Position numbers and translations under genes: made by a program
Notes under the pieces: model-generated
Seen by the model: the letters and a program-made list of their open reading frames with translations, nothing else
What the model was told of the DNA's origin: nothing
The model's database searches: none
DNA from: Actinopolymorpha rutila
GTDB taxonomy: Bacteria > Actinomycetota > Actinomycetes > Propionibacteriales > Actinopolymorphaceae
Assembly: GCF_013407855.1 (NCBI RefSeq)
Contig: NZ_JACBZH010000001.1
Span: 1,116,001-1,180,000 of the forward strand
DNA: 64,000 bases
Direction: 5' to 3'
Shown: positions 8,001 to 17,853 of the stretch, piece by piece
Position numbering within the stretch: position 1 is the stretch's first letter
Layout of the letters: each line of letters opens with the position of its first letter

Positions 8001-9281
8001 ATGACGACGACCTACGCCGACAGCACCACGCCCGGCACCCACACGATCCGCCCCGGCGCCTTCGGGAACGCCACCGAACTGCGATGTCGGGAGTGCGGAG
8101 CCGCCAGCCCGCTCGGCGCCCACTACGCGTGCTCGGAGTGTTTCGGCCCGCTCGAGGTCGGCTACGACTTCCCCGAGCTGACGCGCGAACAGATCGCCGC
8201 CGGCCCGCACAACATCTGGCGTTACCGCGAGCTTCTGCCGGTGCCGGCCGACGTCGCGTCGTTCCCCAACACCGAGCCCGGGCTCACCCGGCTGGTCCGC
8301 GCCGACCGGCTGGCCGCCGACCTCGACCTGGCCCGGCTGTGGGTCAAGGACGACTCCGGCAACCCCACCCACTCGTTCAAGGACCGCGTGGTCGCCGTCG
8401 CGCTGACCGCGGCCCGTGAGCTCGGCTTCCAGGTGCTGGCCTGCCCGTCCACGGGCAACCTCGCCAACGCCGTGGCCGCGGCCGCGGCCCGGGCCGGCAT
8501 CCGCAGCGTGGTGATGGTTCCGCACAACCTCGAGCAGCAGAAGATCCTCACCACCGCGGTGTACGGCGGCACTCTCGTCGCCGTCGAGGGCACCTACGAC
8601 GACGTCAACCGGCTGGCCAGCGAGATCGCCGGCGAGGAGGAGACCTGGGCGTTCGTCAACGTCAACGTCCGGCCCTACTACGCCGAGGGCTCCAAGACGC
8701 TGGCGTACGAGATCGCCGAACAGCTCGGCTGGCGGCTTCCCGAACAGATCGTGGTCCCGATCGCCTCCGGCGCCCAGCTGGTGAAGATCGACAAGGGCAT
8801 CCGCGAACTCGTCGAGCTGGGCCTGGTGGAGGACACCCCGTACCGCGTCTACGGCGCCCAGGCCACCGGCTGCTCCCCGGTGTCGGCAGCGTTCCACGCC
8901 GGCCACGACGTGGTCGCCCCGGTGAAGCCGCAGACGCTGGCGAAGTCGCTGGCGATCGGCAACCCTGCTGACGGGCCGTACGTGCTCGACGTGGTGAGGC
9001 GCACCGGCGGGTCGGTCGAGGACGTCTCCGACGATGAGGTGGTGGACGGCATTGCCCGCCTGGCCCGCACCGAGGGCATCTTCGGCGAGACCGCCGGCGG
9101 GGTGACCGTGGCCACGCTGGCGAAGCTGGTACGCACCGGCAAGCTCGACCCGGCCGCCGAGACCGTGATCATCAACTCCGGCGACGGGCTGAAGACCCTG
9201 GACGCCATCGCCGGCAGGGTCGGCCCGAAGGCCACCATCCGCCCGACGTACGAAGCATTCACGGAGGCTGGGCTCGCATGA
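8001..9281 (+). CDS. thrC: Threonine synthase-like PLP enzyme under a SAM riboswitch
   Basis: The 426-residue enzyme is a fold-type II PLP protein of the threonine synthase family. A small zinc-ribbon-like element (CxxC at 29/32, second pair near 43/46) precedes the PLP domain, with the Schiff-base lysine at residue 127 in THSFKDR and a phosphate loop ACPSTGNLANA. Threonine synthase converts O-phosphohomoserine to threonine. Here the gene sits behind a SAM-I riboswitch and overlaps (ATGA) a CysO-like sulfur carrier, which hints at a sulfur-linked reaction on a homoserine ester, such as homocysteine formation. That role is inference. The ATG at 8001 has a very strong ribosome site. Confidence 0.85.
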   Translation: MTTTYADSTTPGTHTIRPGAFGNATELRCRECGAASPLGAHYACSECFGPLEVGYDFPELTREQIAAGPHNIWRYRELLPVPADVASFPNTEPGLTRLVRADRLAADLDLARLWVKDDSGNPTHSFKDRVVAVALTAARELGFQVLACPSTGNLANAVAAAAARAGIRSVVMVPHNLEQQKILTTAVYGGTLVAVEGTYDDVNRLASEIAGEEETWAFVNVNVRPYYAEGSKTLAYEIAEQLGWRLPEQIVVPIASGAQLVKIDKGIRELVELGLVEDTPYRVYGAQATGCSPVSAAFHAGHDVVAPVKPQTLAKSLAIGNPADGPYVLDVVRRTGGSVEDVSDDEVVDGIARLARTEGIFGETAGGVTVATLAKLVRTGKLDPAAETVIINSGDGLKTLDAIAGRVGPKATIRPTYEAFTEAGLA

Positions 9282-9559
9282 GCGTGAAGGTTCGGATCCC
9301 CACCATCCTGCGCACCTACACCGGCGGCTCGTCGGAGGTGAAGGCCGACGGTGACACGCTGGCCGAGGTGCTGGAGTCGCTGGACGCGAACTACCCCGGC
9401 ATCCGTGCCCGCGTCCTCGACGACGCGGGCAAGCTGCGCAGGTTCGTCAACGTCTACGTCGGCGAGGAGGACGTGCGGTTCGCCGGCGGCCTGGACACGC
9501 CGACCCCGGAGGGTACGCAGGTCTCGGTGATCCCCGCCGTCGCCGGCGGTGCCCGCTGA
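9278..9559 (+). CDS. CysO/MoaD/ThiS-type sulfur-carrier protein
   Basis: This 93-residue ubiquitin-fold protein closely resembles mycobacterial CysO: VRIPTILRTYTGG at the start, FVNVYVGEEDVRFAGGLDT in the middle and VIPAVAGG at the end. Such carriers are adenylated at a C-terminal Gly-Gly, loaded with sulfur as a thiocarboxylate, and donate it to a partner enzyme. Here the Gly-Gly (residues 90-91) is followed by Ala-Arg, so a protease would have to remove two residues first. Its ATG overlaps the stop of the threonine-synthase-like gene, so that enzyme is the likely partner. No activating enzyme or JAMM protease lies in the window. Confidence 0.85.
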   Translation: MSVKVRIPTILRTYTGGSSEVKADGDTLAEVLESLDANYPGIRARVLDDAGKLRRFVNVYVGEEDVRFAGGLDTPTPEGTQVSVIPAVAGGAR

Positions 9560-9630
9560 GCTCTCCGACGGACTCTCCGACGGGCACTCCGGCGGGCGTC
9601 ACCACCGCCACCCCGGCTGGTCCGGACGCG

Positions 9631-11208
9631 GTGTTCGTCCTGCACGAACGCGCCGACGGCCTGCGTCAAGCCCGCCTTGACGCAGGCCGGTTCGTCACCG
9701 CGCAGGTGGAGGTCGGGCTGGCGCGGGGGCCGGCAGGCCTCGACGTCACGGTGGCCTGCCCGGACGCCGACCTGTCCTGGGTGGTGCTCCGCTGGCGGCG
9801 CCGCGTGGCCACATCCGCGCTGATCCTCGGCGACGCCTGGGAACGTTCCTACGGCGACCTCTCCTGGCGTCACCACCAGCCCGAGCGGCTGCTGCCGTGG
9901 TCGTGGCTCGCCCACGACCCCGTGTCCGCGACGACCACGGGGATGGGCGTCCGCGTACGCCCGAACGCCTTCTGCGCCTGGACCGTCGACGAGGGCGGCT
10001 GCTCCCTGTGGCTCGACGTCCGCAACGGCGGCGGGCCGGTGTCGCTGGGGGAGCGGGTGCTGTCCGCGGCGACGGTGGTCGAGGTGGTCGGTGACGCGAA
10101 CGCCTCGCCGTACGCCGTCCAGCGCGGGTTGACAGCGGCGATGTGCGCCGACCCGCTGCCGTTGGCCGAGCCGGTCGTCGGGGCCAACAACTGGTACTAC
10201 GCATACGGCCGCGACTTCGGCCCGGCGCAGATCCTGCGTGACGCGGAGACGACCGTGTCGTACGCCGACGGCCATCCGGTGCGGCCGTTCTGTGTCGTGG
10301 ACGCCGGGTGGAGCCCGGGCGGGGTCTGCCCCGGTGGCCCGTGGACGGCAGGTGTCCCCGGCCTGTTCGACGACCTGCCGGGCTTCGCCGCGGACATCAC
10401 GGCGCGCGGCGCCCGGCCGGGGATCTGGATGCGCCCCGCCGCGCTGTCCACCGTGACCGACCCGGCGCGACTGCGGCCCGGCCCGCGTCCGGCGCGTGAG
10501 CAGCCGCTCGACCTCACCCTGCCCGGCAACCTGGACACCATCCGGGACGACGTGGCCCGGCTGGTCGGCTGGGGCTTCGAGCTGGTCAAGCACGACTTCT
10601 CGACGTTCGACGCGTTCGGCCGCTTCGGCCCGGCGATGGGGACCGAGCTGACCGACCCCGGGTGGCACTTCGCCGACCGCGGGCGTACGAACGCCGAGAT
10701 CCTGCTCCGGCTGTACGAGACGGTCCGCGAGGGTGCCGGCGACGCGGTGGTGATCGGCTGCAACACCGTCGGGCACCTGGCCGCCGGGCTGGTGGAGGTG
10801 CAGCGGATCGGTGACGACACCTCCGGCCGGGACTTTGAGCGGACCCGCCGGATGGGCGTCAACACGCTCGCGTACCGGCTCGCCCAGCACGGCTCCTTCT
10901 TCGCCGCCGATGCCGACTGCGTGCCGTGCACGCCGGTGACGCCGTGGGAGAAGAACCGTCAGTTCCTCGACCTGGTGGCCCGGTCGGGGACGGCGCTGTT
11001 CGTCTCGGTGGACCCGGCTGCCCGCACGCCGAAGGTGGACGCCGACCTGCGCGCGGCCGTCCGGCTGGCCCTGGACGGCGGGGCGCCGGGCGGGGTCGAA
11101 CCGCTGGACTGGCTGTGGACGACGGCGCCGCGCCGGTGGCGATCCGAGGGCGAGGAACTCGGCTACGACTGGGCCGAGCCTTTCGGGGCGTCTCCGCTGG
11201 CCAGTTGA
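9631..11208 (+). CDS. Clan GH-D (GH36-like) glycoside hydrolase, probably alpha-galactosidase type
   Basis: The protein has 525 residues, with an N-terminal beta-rich region and a TIM-barrel core. GFELVKHDFSTF places the likely nucleophile at Asp322, and VQRIGDDTSGRDF around residues 391-403 supplies the likely acid/base (Asp395 or 396); both motifs suit clan D retaining glycosidases (GH27/GH31/GH36). No signal peptide is seen, so it probably acts in the cytoplasm. The start is GTG at 9631, 71 bases after the sulfur carrier. Substrate is uncertain. Confidence 0.72.
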   Translation: MFVLHERADGLRQARLDAGRFVTAQVEVGLARGPAGLDVTVACPDADLSWVVLRWRRRVATSALILGDAWERSYGDLSWRHHQPERLLPWSWLAHDPVSATTTGMGVRVRPNAFCAWTVDEGGCSLWLDVRNGGGPVSLGERVLSAATVVEVVGDANASPYAVQRGLTAAMCADPLPLAEPVVGANNWYYAYGRDFGPAQILRDAETTVSYADGHPVRPFCVVDAGWSPGGVCPGGPWTAGVPGLFDDLPGFAADITARGARPGIWMRPAALSTVTDPARLRPGPRPAREQPLDLTLPGNLDTIRDDVARLVGWGFELVKHDFSTFDAFGRFGPAMGTELTDPGWHFADRGRTNAEILLRLYETVREGAGDAVVIGCNTVGHLAAGLVEVQRIGDDTSGRDFERTRRMGVNTLAYRLAQHGSFFAADADCVPCTPVTPWEKNRQFLDLVARSGTALFVSVDPAARTPKVDADLRAAVRLALDGGAPGGVEPLDWLWTTAPRRWRSEGEELGYDWAEPFGASPLAS

Positions 11209-11521
11209 GGTTTTGTCCCGCATACCGGGATGACGATCACCCAACGTGGCAGACGTAGTGGAACGTTCACTGTCCGCGATTTAGTGCCGGATGACGGGGC
11301 CGAACCTGGCCCAAAGGAGATCGTTCAGACATCTCCACACCGGTGGTGTTTTTGGCTATGGTCGGCCGTGGTCGCCATGATCGTGCGTAACGGCTCGACC
11401 GCCAACGGTGGGAATGCGCGCGAATCTATCGCAACACCTCCCCTCGCGGGACGGGTGTGGTGAGTACGACCCGGGCCCGCGCCGGGCGGGTCTGACACCC
11501 GAACGGGTCTGAGGAGAGGGC
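11209..11521 (+). other. Leader region of the cold-shock gene, no gene seen
   Basis: This 313-base stretch is less GC-rich than its surroundings and carries no supported coding frame. Long structured 5' leaders are common ahead of cold-shock genes, and a leader is the simplest reading. No confident promoter could be picked. Confidence 0.35.
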
Positions 11522-11722
11522 ATGACGCAGGGAACCGTGAAGTGGTTCAACTCGGAAAAGGGCTACGGCTTCATCGCCGTGGACGACGGTAACGACGTCT
11601 TCGTCCACTGGTCGAAGATCCAGATGGACGGATACAAGTCCCTCGCCGACGGCCAGGCCGTCGAGTTCGAGGTCGTCCGTGGCCCGAAGGGGCTTGAAGC
11701 GCACGAGGTGCGCCCGGTCTGA
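11522..11722 (+). CDS. Cold-shock protein (CspA family)
   Basis: A single 66-residue cold-shock domain binding single-stranded RNA/DNA through RNP1 (KGYGFIAV) and RNP2 (VFVHWSKI). It begins [11 protein letters not shown] as in the canonical family. Such proteins act as RNA chaperones or antiterminators. The ATG follows GAGGAGAGG. It lies between the glycosidase and groEL2, an arrangement I recall from Streptomyces, and is followed by a strong terminator. Confidence 0.96.
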   Translation: MTQGTVKWFNSEKGYGFIAVDDGNDVFVHWSKIQMDGYKSLADGQAVEFEVVRGPKGLEAHEVRPV

Positions 11723-11742
11723 GCCAGACCACGGAAGGCGAC

Positions 11743-11780
11743 GCAGCGGGCCCGGGCGGACATCCGTCCGGGCCCCCTGC
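11743..11780 (+). terminator. Terminator hairpin after cold-shock gene
   Basis: Arms at 11743-11760 and 11763-11780 pair over about 18 positions with two mismatches, around a very tight loop. It is GC-rich and lacks a long T-run, as usual in actinobacteria. Confidence 0.75.
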
Positions 11781-11830
11781 ATGTCCGCGCCAGGTGGCCC
11801 GGCGGCTTGTCCGGCCTCCCCGGCTCTCGG

Positions 11831-11857
11831 CTTGCACTCTCCCATGCCGAGTGCTAA
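11831..11857 (+). promoter_or_regulatory. First (imperfect) CIRCE element
   Basis: CTTGCACTC, nine bases, then GAGTGCTAA. The right arm matches the CIRCE consensus completely; the left arm differs at two positions. CIRCE is the operator of the HrcA heat-shock repressor. It lies seven bases upstream of a second copy. Confidence 0.6.
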
Positions 11858-11864
11858 ACACGTC

Positions 11865-11891
11865 TTAGCACTCGAAGGTCGCGAGTGACAA
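11865..11891 (+). promoter_or_regulatory. Second CIRCE element, operator of groEL2
   Basis: TTAGCACTC, nine bases, then GAGTGACAA. The left arm is consensus, the right arm has two changes, and the nine-base spacer is canonical. It should bind HrcA and control groEL2, whose start lies 110 bases downstream. Confidence 0.82.
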
Positions 11892-12000
11892 TCCACCTCG
11901 GTTTGGTTCGACGAGGTTCCCGGCCTGGCCGGGAAGCGTCCGTCGCGGGCGTCGACCCGAACCCACGACCATCCACCCACCTGGGGGAGGATCCAGCTAG

Positions 12001-13632
<1,632 letters not shown>

Positions 13633-13671
13633 GCCAGCTCGAAGCCAGCCAACTCCCGCATCACGCGGCAG

Positions 13672-13701
13672 GGGCGGTCCCGGAACACTCCGGGGCCGCT
13701 C
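13672..13701 (+). terminator. Terminator hairpin after groEL2
   Basis: GGGCGGTCCCGGA (13672-13684), a four-base loop, then TCCGGGGCCGCTC (13689-13701). The stem is 13 bp including two G-T pairs, with a weak pyrimidine run behind it. Confidence 0.75.
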
Positions 13702-13736
13702 CTTCTGCGTACGGCCGTTCACGGCAAGATCGGGGG

Positions 13737-14939
13737 ATGGCCACCACGACTCCCGCCGACCACCTCGACCGAGTGCGGGCCCTGCTCGCCGCCAATCCGC
13801 TGGTCGACGGGCACAACGACCTGCCGATCGCGATGCGGCACGCCAGCGCGTACGACTTCGACAAGGTGGACATCGCCCTCGACCAGCCTCGTCTGCAGAC
13901 CGACATCCCGCGGCTGCGACAGGGCCACGTCGGCGCACAGTTCTGGTCGGTCTACGTACCGAGCCGGCTGCAGGGCGACCACGCCGTCTCGGCGACGCTG
14001 GAGCAGATCGACGCGGTGCACGCGATGGTCAGCCGGTACGCCGACACGTTCGGGCTCGCGACCACCGCCGACGAGGTGGAGCAGGTCTTCGACTCCGGCC
14101 GGATCGCGTCCCTGATGGGTATGGAGGGCGGCCACTCCATCGACTGCTCGCTGGCCACGCTTCGGGCCATGCACGCGCTCGGCGTGCGGTACATGACGCT
14201 CACCCACAACGACAACGTGCCGTGGGCGGACTCCGCCACTGACGAGCCGGTGGTCGGCGGACTGTCGCGGTTCGGGCTCGAGGTGGTCGCGGAGATGAAC
14301 CGGCTGGGCATGCTCGTCGACCTGTCCCACGTCTCCGCCGACACGATGCGGGCGGCGCTGGCGGCCAGCGAGGCGCCGGTGATCTTCTCCCACTCCTCGG
14401 CCCGCGCGGTGTGTGACGTGGCGCGGAACGTCCCCGACGACGTGCTCGCCACGCTTCCGGACAACGGCGGCGTGTGCATGGTGACGTTCGTTCCGGAGTT
14501 CGTGTCCCCGGAGTGTGCGCGGTGGCGGACGGAGGCGGCCGAGGCGGCGCGGGCACAGGGCATCAGCCCGACCGACCTCGGCGTGTTCTTCGAGTTCACC
14601 CGGGAGTGGCGCAAGGAGCATCCCAAGCCGGACGCCGAACTCTCCGACGTGGTGGCGCATGTGGAGCACGTACGCGACGTGGCCGGCATCGACCACATCG
14701 GGCTCGGCGGCGACTACGACGGCACCGACACGTTCCCAATGGGGCTCGGCGACGTCTCGGGCTATCCGCGGCTGTTCGCGGCGTTGCTGGAACGCGGCTG
14801 GTCCGAGCAGGACCTCGCCAAGCTGGCCGGCGCGAACGCGATCCGGGCGCTACGGGACGCCGAGGCTGTCTCCCGCGATCTGCGTACGCGCCGCGGCCCG
14901 TCCATCGCGACCATCGACTCCCTCGACGGCCCCCGCTGA
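13737..14939 (+). CDS. Membrane dipeptidase family protein (peptidase M19)
   Basis: This 400-residue zinc dipeptidase of the renal dipeptidase family hydrolyses dipeptides, often with a D- or dehydro residue. Visible metal and active-site segments are VDGHNDLP (His26), [25 protein letters not shown] and [10 protein letters not shown]. No signal peptide is present, so the enzyme is likely cytoplasmic. The ATG at 13737 lies just after the groEL2 terminator. It seems to be transcribed alone. Confidence 0.93.
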   Translation: MATTTPADHLDRVRALLAANPLVDGHNDLPIAMRHASAYDFDKVDIALDQPRLQTDIPRLRQGHVGAQFWSVYVPSRLQGDHAVSATLEQIDAVHAMVSRYADTFGLATTADEVEQVFDSGRIASLMGMEGGHSIDCSLATLRAMHALGVRYMTLTHNDNVPWADSATDEPVVGGLSRFGLEVVAEMNRLGMLVDLSHVSADTMRAALAASEAPVIFSHSSARAVCDVARNVPDDVLATLPDNGGVCMVTFVPEFVSPECARWRTEAAEAARAQGISPTDLGVFFEFTREWRKEHPKPDAELSDVVAHVEHVRDVAGIDHIGLGGDYDGTDTFPMGLGDVSGYPRLFAALLERGWSEQDLAKLAGANAIRALRDAEAVSRDLRTRRGPSIATIDSLDGPR

Positions 14940-15027
14940 CCCGCGGTCCCGAGCACGCGGCGCGGCGCAGCGTGCATTAGCTGGGGGGCGAACGCCGTGG
15001 TGACGATCGCTGTTGAGACGTACGGCT

Positions 15028-15453
15028 TCATGTGGCAGGGTCTGTCTCGGGTCGCCAGTCGGCCACCACGTCGCCGTGCATGGGCCCGTGCGGACGTTCG
15101 AGCCACTGGCACAACATGTCGCGGGTCGCGTTCTCCGGCCATGGAATCAGCCGGTGCGTGTGGGGGTCCTGGATGAACTTCGCGTCGGCGACGGACGAGG
15201 CCACGCAGTTCAGGATGGCGTCCTTGTCGCCGCTCTCGAACTCACCCTCGCCGGTGTAGGGAGCGCTGCCCTCAGTGACCTTCCATATCTCTGCCCCCAT
15301 GCGGGAGACATGGATGCGGGACACCACCAGGATACGTACGCTCTGGGCCCGATCCCCGATGGCACGCTCGACTGCGGCCTGGCGTTCGGCGGCCTCATCG
15401 GCCATGGTCGAATCCAACGCCACGCTCCTTGTCTGGGTGATACCGAACCGCAT
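15028..15453 (-). CDS. Hypothetical protein
   Basis: A 141-codon frame whose product I do not recognise. It is mixed charged (DEAAERQAAVERAIGDRAQS, then VRILVVSRIHVSRMG), without signal peptide or membrane helix. The ATG at 15453 sits inside a perfect hairpin (15449-15490). A TTG at 15417 preceded by AAGGAG with seven-base spacing is an equally good start and would give 129 residues. The gene lies in a small islet of orphan genes. Confidence 0.5.
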   Translation of the reverse strand: MRFGITQTRSVALDSTMADEAAERQAAVERAIGDRAQSVRILVVSRIHVSRMGAEIWKVTEGSAPYTGEGEFESGDKDAILNCVASSVADAKFIQDPHTHRLIPWPENATRDMLCQWLERPHGPMHGDVVADWRPETDPAT

Positions 15454-15490
15454 TCTGCCCCCGCCCCTACAGAATCGGGGGCAGAATGCG
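15449..15490 (-). repeat. Perfect 15-bp inverted repeat (terminator or start-site hairpin)
   Basis: CGCATTCTGCCCCCG (15449-15463) and CGGGGGCAGAATGCG (15476-15490) pair perfectly around a 12-base loop. It lies 14 bases past the stop of the secreted-protein gene, so it may end that transcript. It also encloses the ATG of the next frame. Confidence 0.75.
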
Positions 15491-15504
15491 CTACTCAGCT
15501 GGTG

Positions 15505-15975
15505 CTAGCAGGTCCTGGTGACGACACCGCTGACCACACGTACGGATTCCGGCGCGTGGCCGAACTTCCACGCCCTCAGCGTCCCGACTGTGCGTACGGT
15601 GCGCCTGACGGGGTTGCTGGCAGAGCACGGAAAGTTCACGTCGACGGTCACAACCTTGGCGATCTTCTTGCTCTGCGCGTGCTTGATGGTCGTCCACTGC
15701 GCATTGCCAGTGTGCTGCTCGATGTAGGCGTCGACGATCATCCCGGCGGGTAGCGGGTACTCGCACTTCGCCGTCACGTACCCGATGATCCGGGTGCTGC
15801 CCACCCCGAAAACTGGCGGGTCAGCTTCGAGGGAACAGTCGTAACTGAACAACGGCGACACTGCCCGGGCCGGCTTGGCGGTGTCGATGTCGAGTGGCTG
15901 GGCATTGGCGGCCGGGGCGGAAAGCCCGAGCGCCACGAAGGTGATCGCTAGGGTGGCTAGCAGCCATCTCCTCAT
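15505..15975 (-). CDS. Secreted hypothetical protein
   Basis: This 156-residue precursor has a clear signal peptide: RR, hydrophobic LLATLAITFVALGLSA, then cleavage after PAANA. The mature part of about 130 residues carries four cysteines, probably two disulfides (SYDCSLEA, TAKCEYPL, NFPCSASN and the terminal TRTC). It ends in Cys. I do not recognise the family. GAGAAACC precedes the ATG. It is flanked by hairpins and belongs to the accessory islet. Confidence 0.78.
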   Translation of the reverse strand: MRRWLLATLAITFVALGLSAPAANAQPLDIDTAKPARAVSPLFSYDCSLEADPPVFGVGSTRIIGYVTAKCEYPLPAGMIVDAYIEQHTGNAQWTTIKHAQSKKIAKVVTVDVNFPCSASNPVRRTVRTVGTLRAWKFGHAPESVRVVSGVVTRTC

Positions 15976-16019
15976 GCTGGTTTCTCCTTGCAGGGTTCTG
16001 GTGTGTGGGTGGTGGTCAG

Positions 16020-16052
16020 GAGGGGACCCCGGATTGCGCCCGGGGTCCCCTC
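16020..16052 (-). terminator. Terminator hairpin after the 40-residue peptide gene
   Basis: GAGGGGACCCCGG (16020-16032), seven-base loop, CCGGGGTCCCCTC (16040-16052): a perfect 13-bp stem. On the minus strand it follows the short peptide gene and precedes the secreted-protein gene. Confidence 0.78.
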
Positions 16053-16079
16053 TGCTACTCGGCTGCGAACGCCCTGAGG

Positions 16080-16202
16080 TCAGGCGTCGTGCCCGATGCC
16101 GGACTCCTGTCCGGTCACCTGGTCACGCTTGATGCCGGTCGAGCCGAACAGCGACTCGTCGACGCTGCTCGATCCGTTGCCAGGGTTCGTTGTTGCCTGC
16201 AT
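16080..16202 (-). CDS. Orphan 40-residue peptide
   Basis: A short gene supported by a good ribosome site (AGAAGAGGA ahead of ATG at 16202) and a perfect terminator hairpin 28 bases past the stop. The product begins MQATTNPGNGSSSVDESLFG and continues STGIKRDQVTGQESGIGHDA. It is hydrophilic, rich in Gly/Ser, with no cysteine, signal or membrane segment. I know no family for it. A modified-peptide precursor is possible, but no modification enzyme lies nearby, so I do not call it one. Confidence 0.5.
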   Translation of the reverse strand: MQATTNPGNGSSSVDESLFGSTGIKRDQVTGQESGIGHDA

Positions 16203-16383
16203 GGCGATTCCTCTTCTCTCGGTGTGTCTTCTCATCGGGTGTGGCCGCCGCCGACGCACCTCATCGAGAGGTGCGGCACCTCCACGGCGACCACGCTTCG
16301 TCGGCCCCGTCCGGATGGGGCGAGGCCTGCAACCCGGCGTCGGCGGGCACGGATGCCCAGCCGGCACACGGGAATCCGGGGGT

Positions 16384-16713
16384 TCAGAGGGCGATGCGAT
16401 GCTCGGTGACCCACGCGGTCGCGAACCGCACGACTGCGGGATAGTCGCCTGCGTCGGCTCCCCAGGCACAGCCGGGAACCCACGTCCACCGGTCGTCGCG
16501 GAGCCACAGGCACATGTGAAGTCGCCCATCGGCGGGCTCGGTCACGCGTAAGCCCCACGCAGACCGCTGGTCGTCCCAGACGACGGCCGCCTCGATGCCG
16601 CTGCGGGCGAACAGGTCAGCGAGTTCGCGCGCGTGATCCCTTGCCGTAATGGCCACGGGCCATGCTTTCCCGGCCACGAGCGTTTCGCCTCGCCCGCTCC
16701 GCGTTTCGAACAT
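16384..16713 (-). CDS. Small hypothetical protein divergent from the DUF5753 regulator
   Basis: A 109-residue protein from ATG 16713, chosen because GGGGAG lies eight bases upstream; the frame is open to 16854. It looks like a compact alpha/beta domain: HARELADLFARSGIEAAVV, then WGLRVTEPADGRLHMCLWLR and DDRWTWVPGCAWGADAGDYP. Small tryptophan-rich proteins like this often sit beside XRE-DUF5753 regulators in actinobacteria. Function unknown. Confidence 0.62.
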   Translation of the reverse strand: MFETRSGRGETLVAGKAWPVAITARDHARELADLFARSGIEAAVVWDDQRSAWGLRVTEPADGRLHMCLWLRDDRWTWVPGCAWGADAGDYPAVVRFATAWVTEHRIAL

Positions 16714-16884
16714 GCGGCGACTCCCCGTTTGTGAGCTCGCACCACGCCGCCTGTCCTGGTTCACGTTGGCGTCATGATGACGATTTGCCGAATGATGCAT
16801 ACCTTGGCAGGCTTCGGCCAGGTCTGCAAGTACTCTTCGCACGTCGTTCGGCACTGTCCGTCACGCCTGACAGGAGCTATGGTC

Positions 16885-17853
16885 ATGCCCCAGGGGCGAA
16901 TCATTCGGGTGCAAGGGGTGCCAGTGATCAGCAGTCCGTACGTCTGTCGGCTGCGGCTGTCCGAGGAGCTGATCGCTCATCGGCAACGGGCGAAGATGAC
17001 CCACGCACAACTCGCGAAGGCGACGGGGCTGTCCCAGGCGAAGTTGTCCAAGCTGGAGAACGGCCACCTGCGCCCCCAGATCGACGAGATTCTCGACATT
17101 GCCGAAGCGCTGAACATCCAGGGTGACGCCTGGACGCTGTTCGTGGACACCGCGCGAGGCGCCGCCGAGCGTGGCTGGTGGGAGGCGCACTCCACCCGGA
17201 TGGGCCACCGGCAGGCGCGCTACGCCGACCTCGAGCAGGGTGCGTCGCAGATCCGCGACTACGCCATGACGCTGGTCCCCGGCCTGCTCCAGACCGAGGC
17301 GTACGCGCGCAGCATCGCCGAGGTCGACGACCTGACGTTCGTCGAGCCGACCATCACCAAACAGGGAGTCGTGCGCGGTCGGGCGGACCGGCAGCGGATG
17401 CTGCGGCGGCGCAGGCCGACCTACCAGGTGATCCTGGACGAGCTCATCATCCGTCGCCCGGCGGTTCCGCGGGACGTGCTCGCCGAACAGCTCCGTCACC
17501 TTGCCGAGCAGCCCATGCACGCCGACATCCGGGTGCTTCCCGTGGACGCGCAGATCAAGGGTCCTGCCGTACCGAAGAGCGCGTTCGGGCTCTACACCTA
17601 CCCCGAACCGTTCTCGAAGACCCTGGTGACCGTCGACAACCTCGCGTTCGACACGGTGCTCACCGGTGAGGACGAGGTACGCCTGCACACGACGCTGTGG
17701 AGACGCCTGCTGGAGGCGGCGCTTCCCGCACCGGACAGCGTGGCACTGCTGGGGAAGGCCGCCGAGGAGCTGGCCCGGCGGCAACCTCGCAAGGCCTCAC
17801 CGGACATCGCCGAAGTCGTTCCGCCGGCGGAGTCGGTCCCCTCGGCGCACTAG
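16885..17853 (+). CDS. XRE regulator with DUF5753 (Scr1-type) domain
   Basis: This 322-residue DNA-binding regulator has an HTH near residues 30-85 (MTHAQLAKATGLSQAKLSKL, then ENGHLRP) followed by a DUF5753 domain typical of actinobacterial developmental or islet regulators (ARYADLEQGASQIRDYAMTL, then VPGLLQTEAYAR). The ATG at 16885 has AGGAG eight bases upstream; the ATG at 16879 is too close to it and a GTG at 16924 is an alternative. Such regulators usually pair with small neighbouring genes, here the divergent minus-strand ones. Ligand unknown. Confidence 0.88.
   Translation: MPQGRIIRVQGVPVISSPYVCRLRLSEELIAHRQRAKMTHAQLAKATGLSQAKLSKLENGHLRPQIDEILDIAEALNIQGDAWTLFVDTARGAAERGWWEAHSTRMGHRQARYADLEQGASQIRDYAMTLVPGLLQTEAYARSIAEVDDLTFVEPTITKQGVVRGRADRQRMLRRRRPTYQVILDELIIRRPAVPRDVLAEQLRHLAEQPMHADIRVLPVDAQIKGPAVPKSAFGLYTYPEPFSKTLVTVDNLAFDTVLTGEDEVRLHTTLWRRLLEAALPAPDSVALLGKAAEELARRQPRKASPDIAEVVPPAESVPSAH

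Noticed and set aside
9454..11244. Very long minus-strand open frame opposite the glycosidase
   Set aside because: It is the mirror of a high-GC gene with strong third-position bias. Its protein is arginine/proline-rich without domains.
11230..11463. 77-codon plus-strand frame ahead of the cold-shock gene
   Set aside because: Weak start, no domain, and codon use unlike neighbours. A leader region is more likely.
16080..16202. Calling the 40-residue peptide a RiPP precursor
   Set aside because: There is no modifying enzyme, protease or transporter beside it, and no core motif such as Cys/Ser/Thr clusters.
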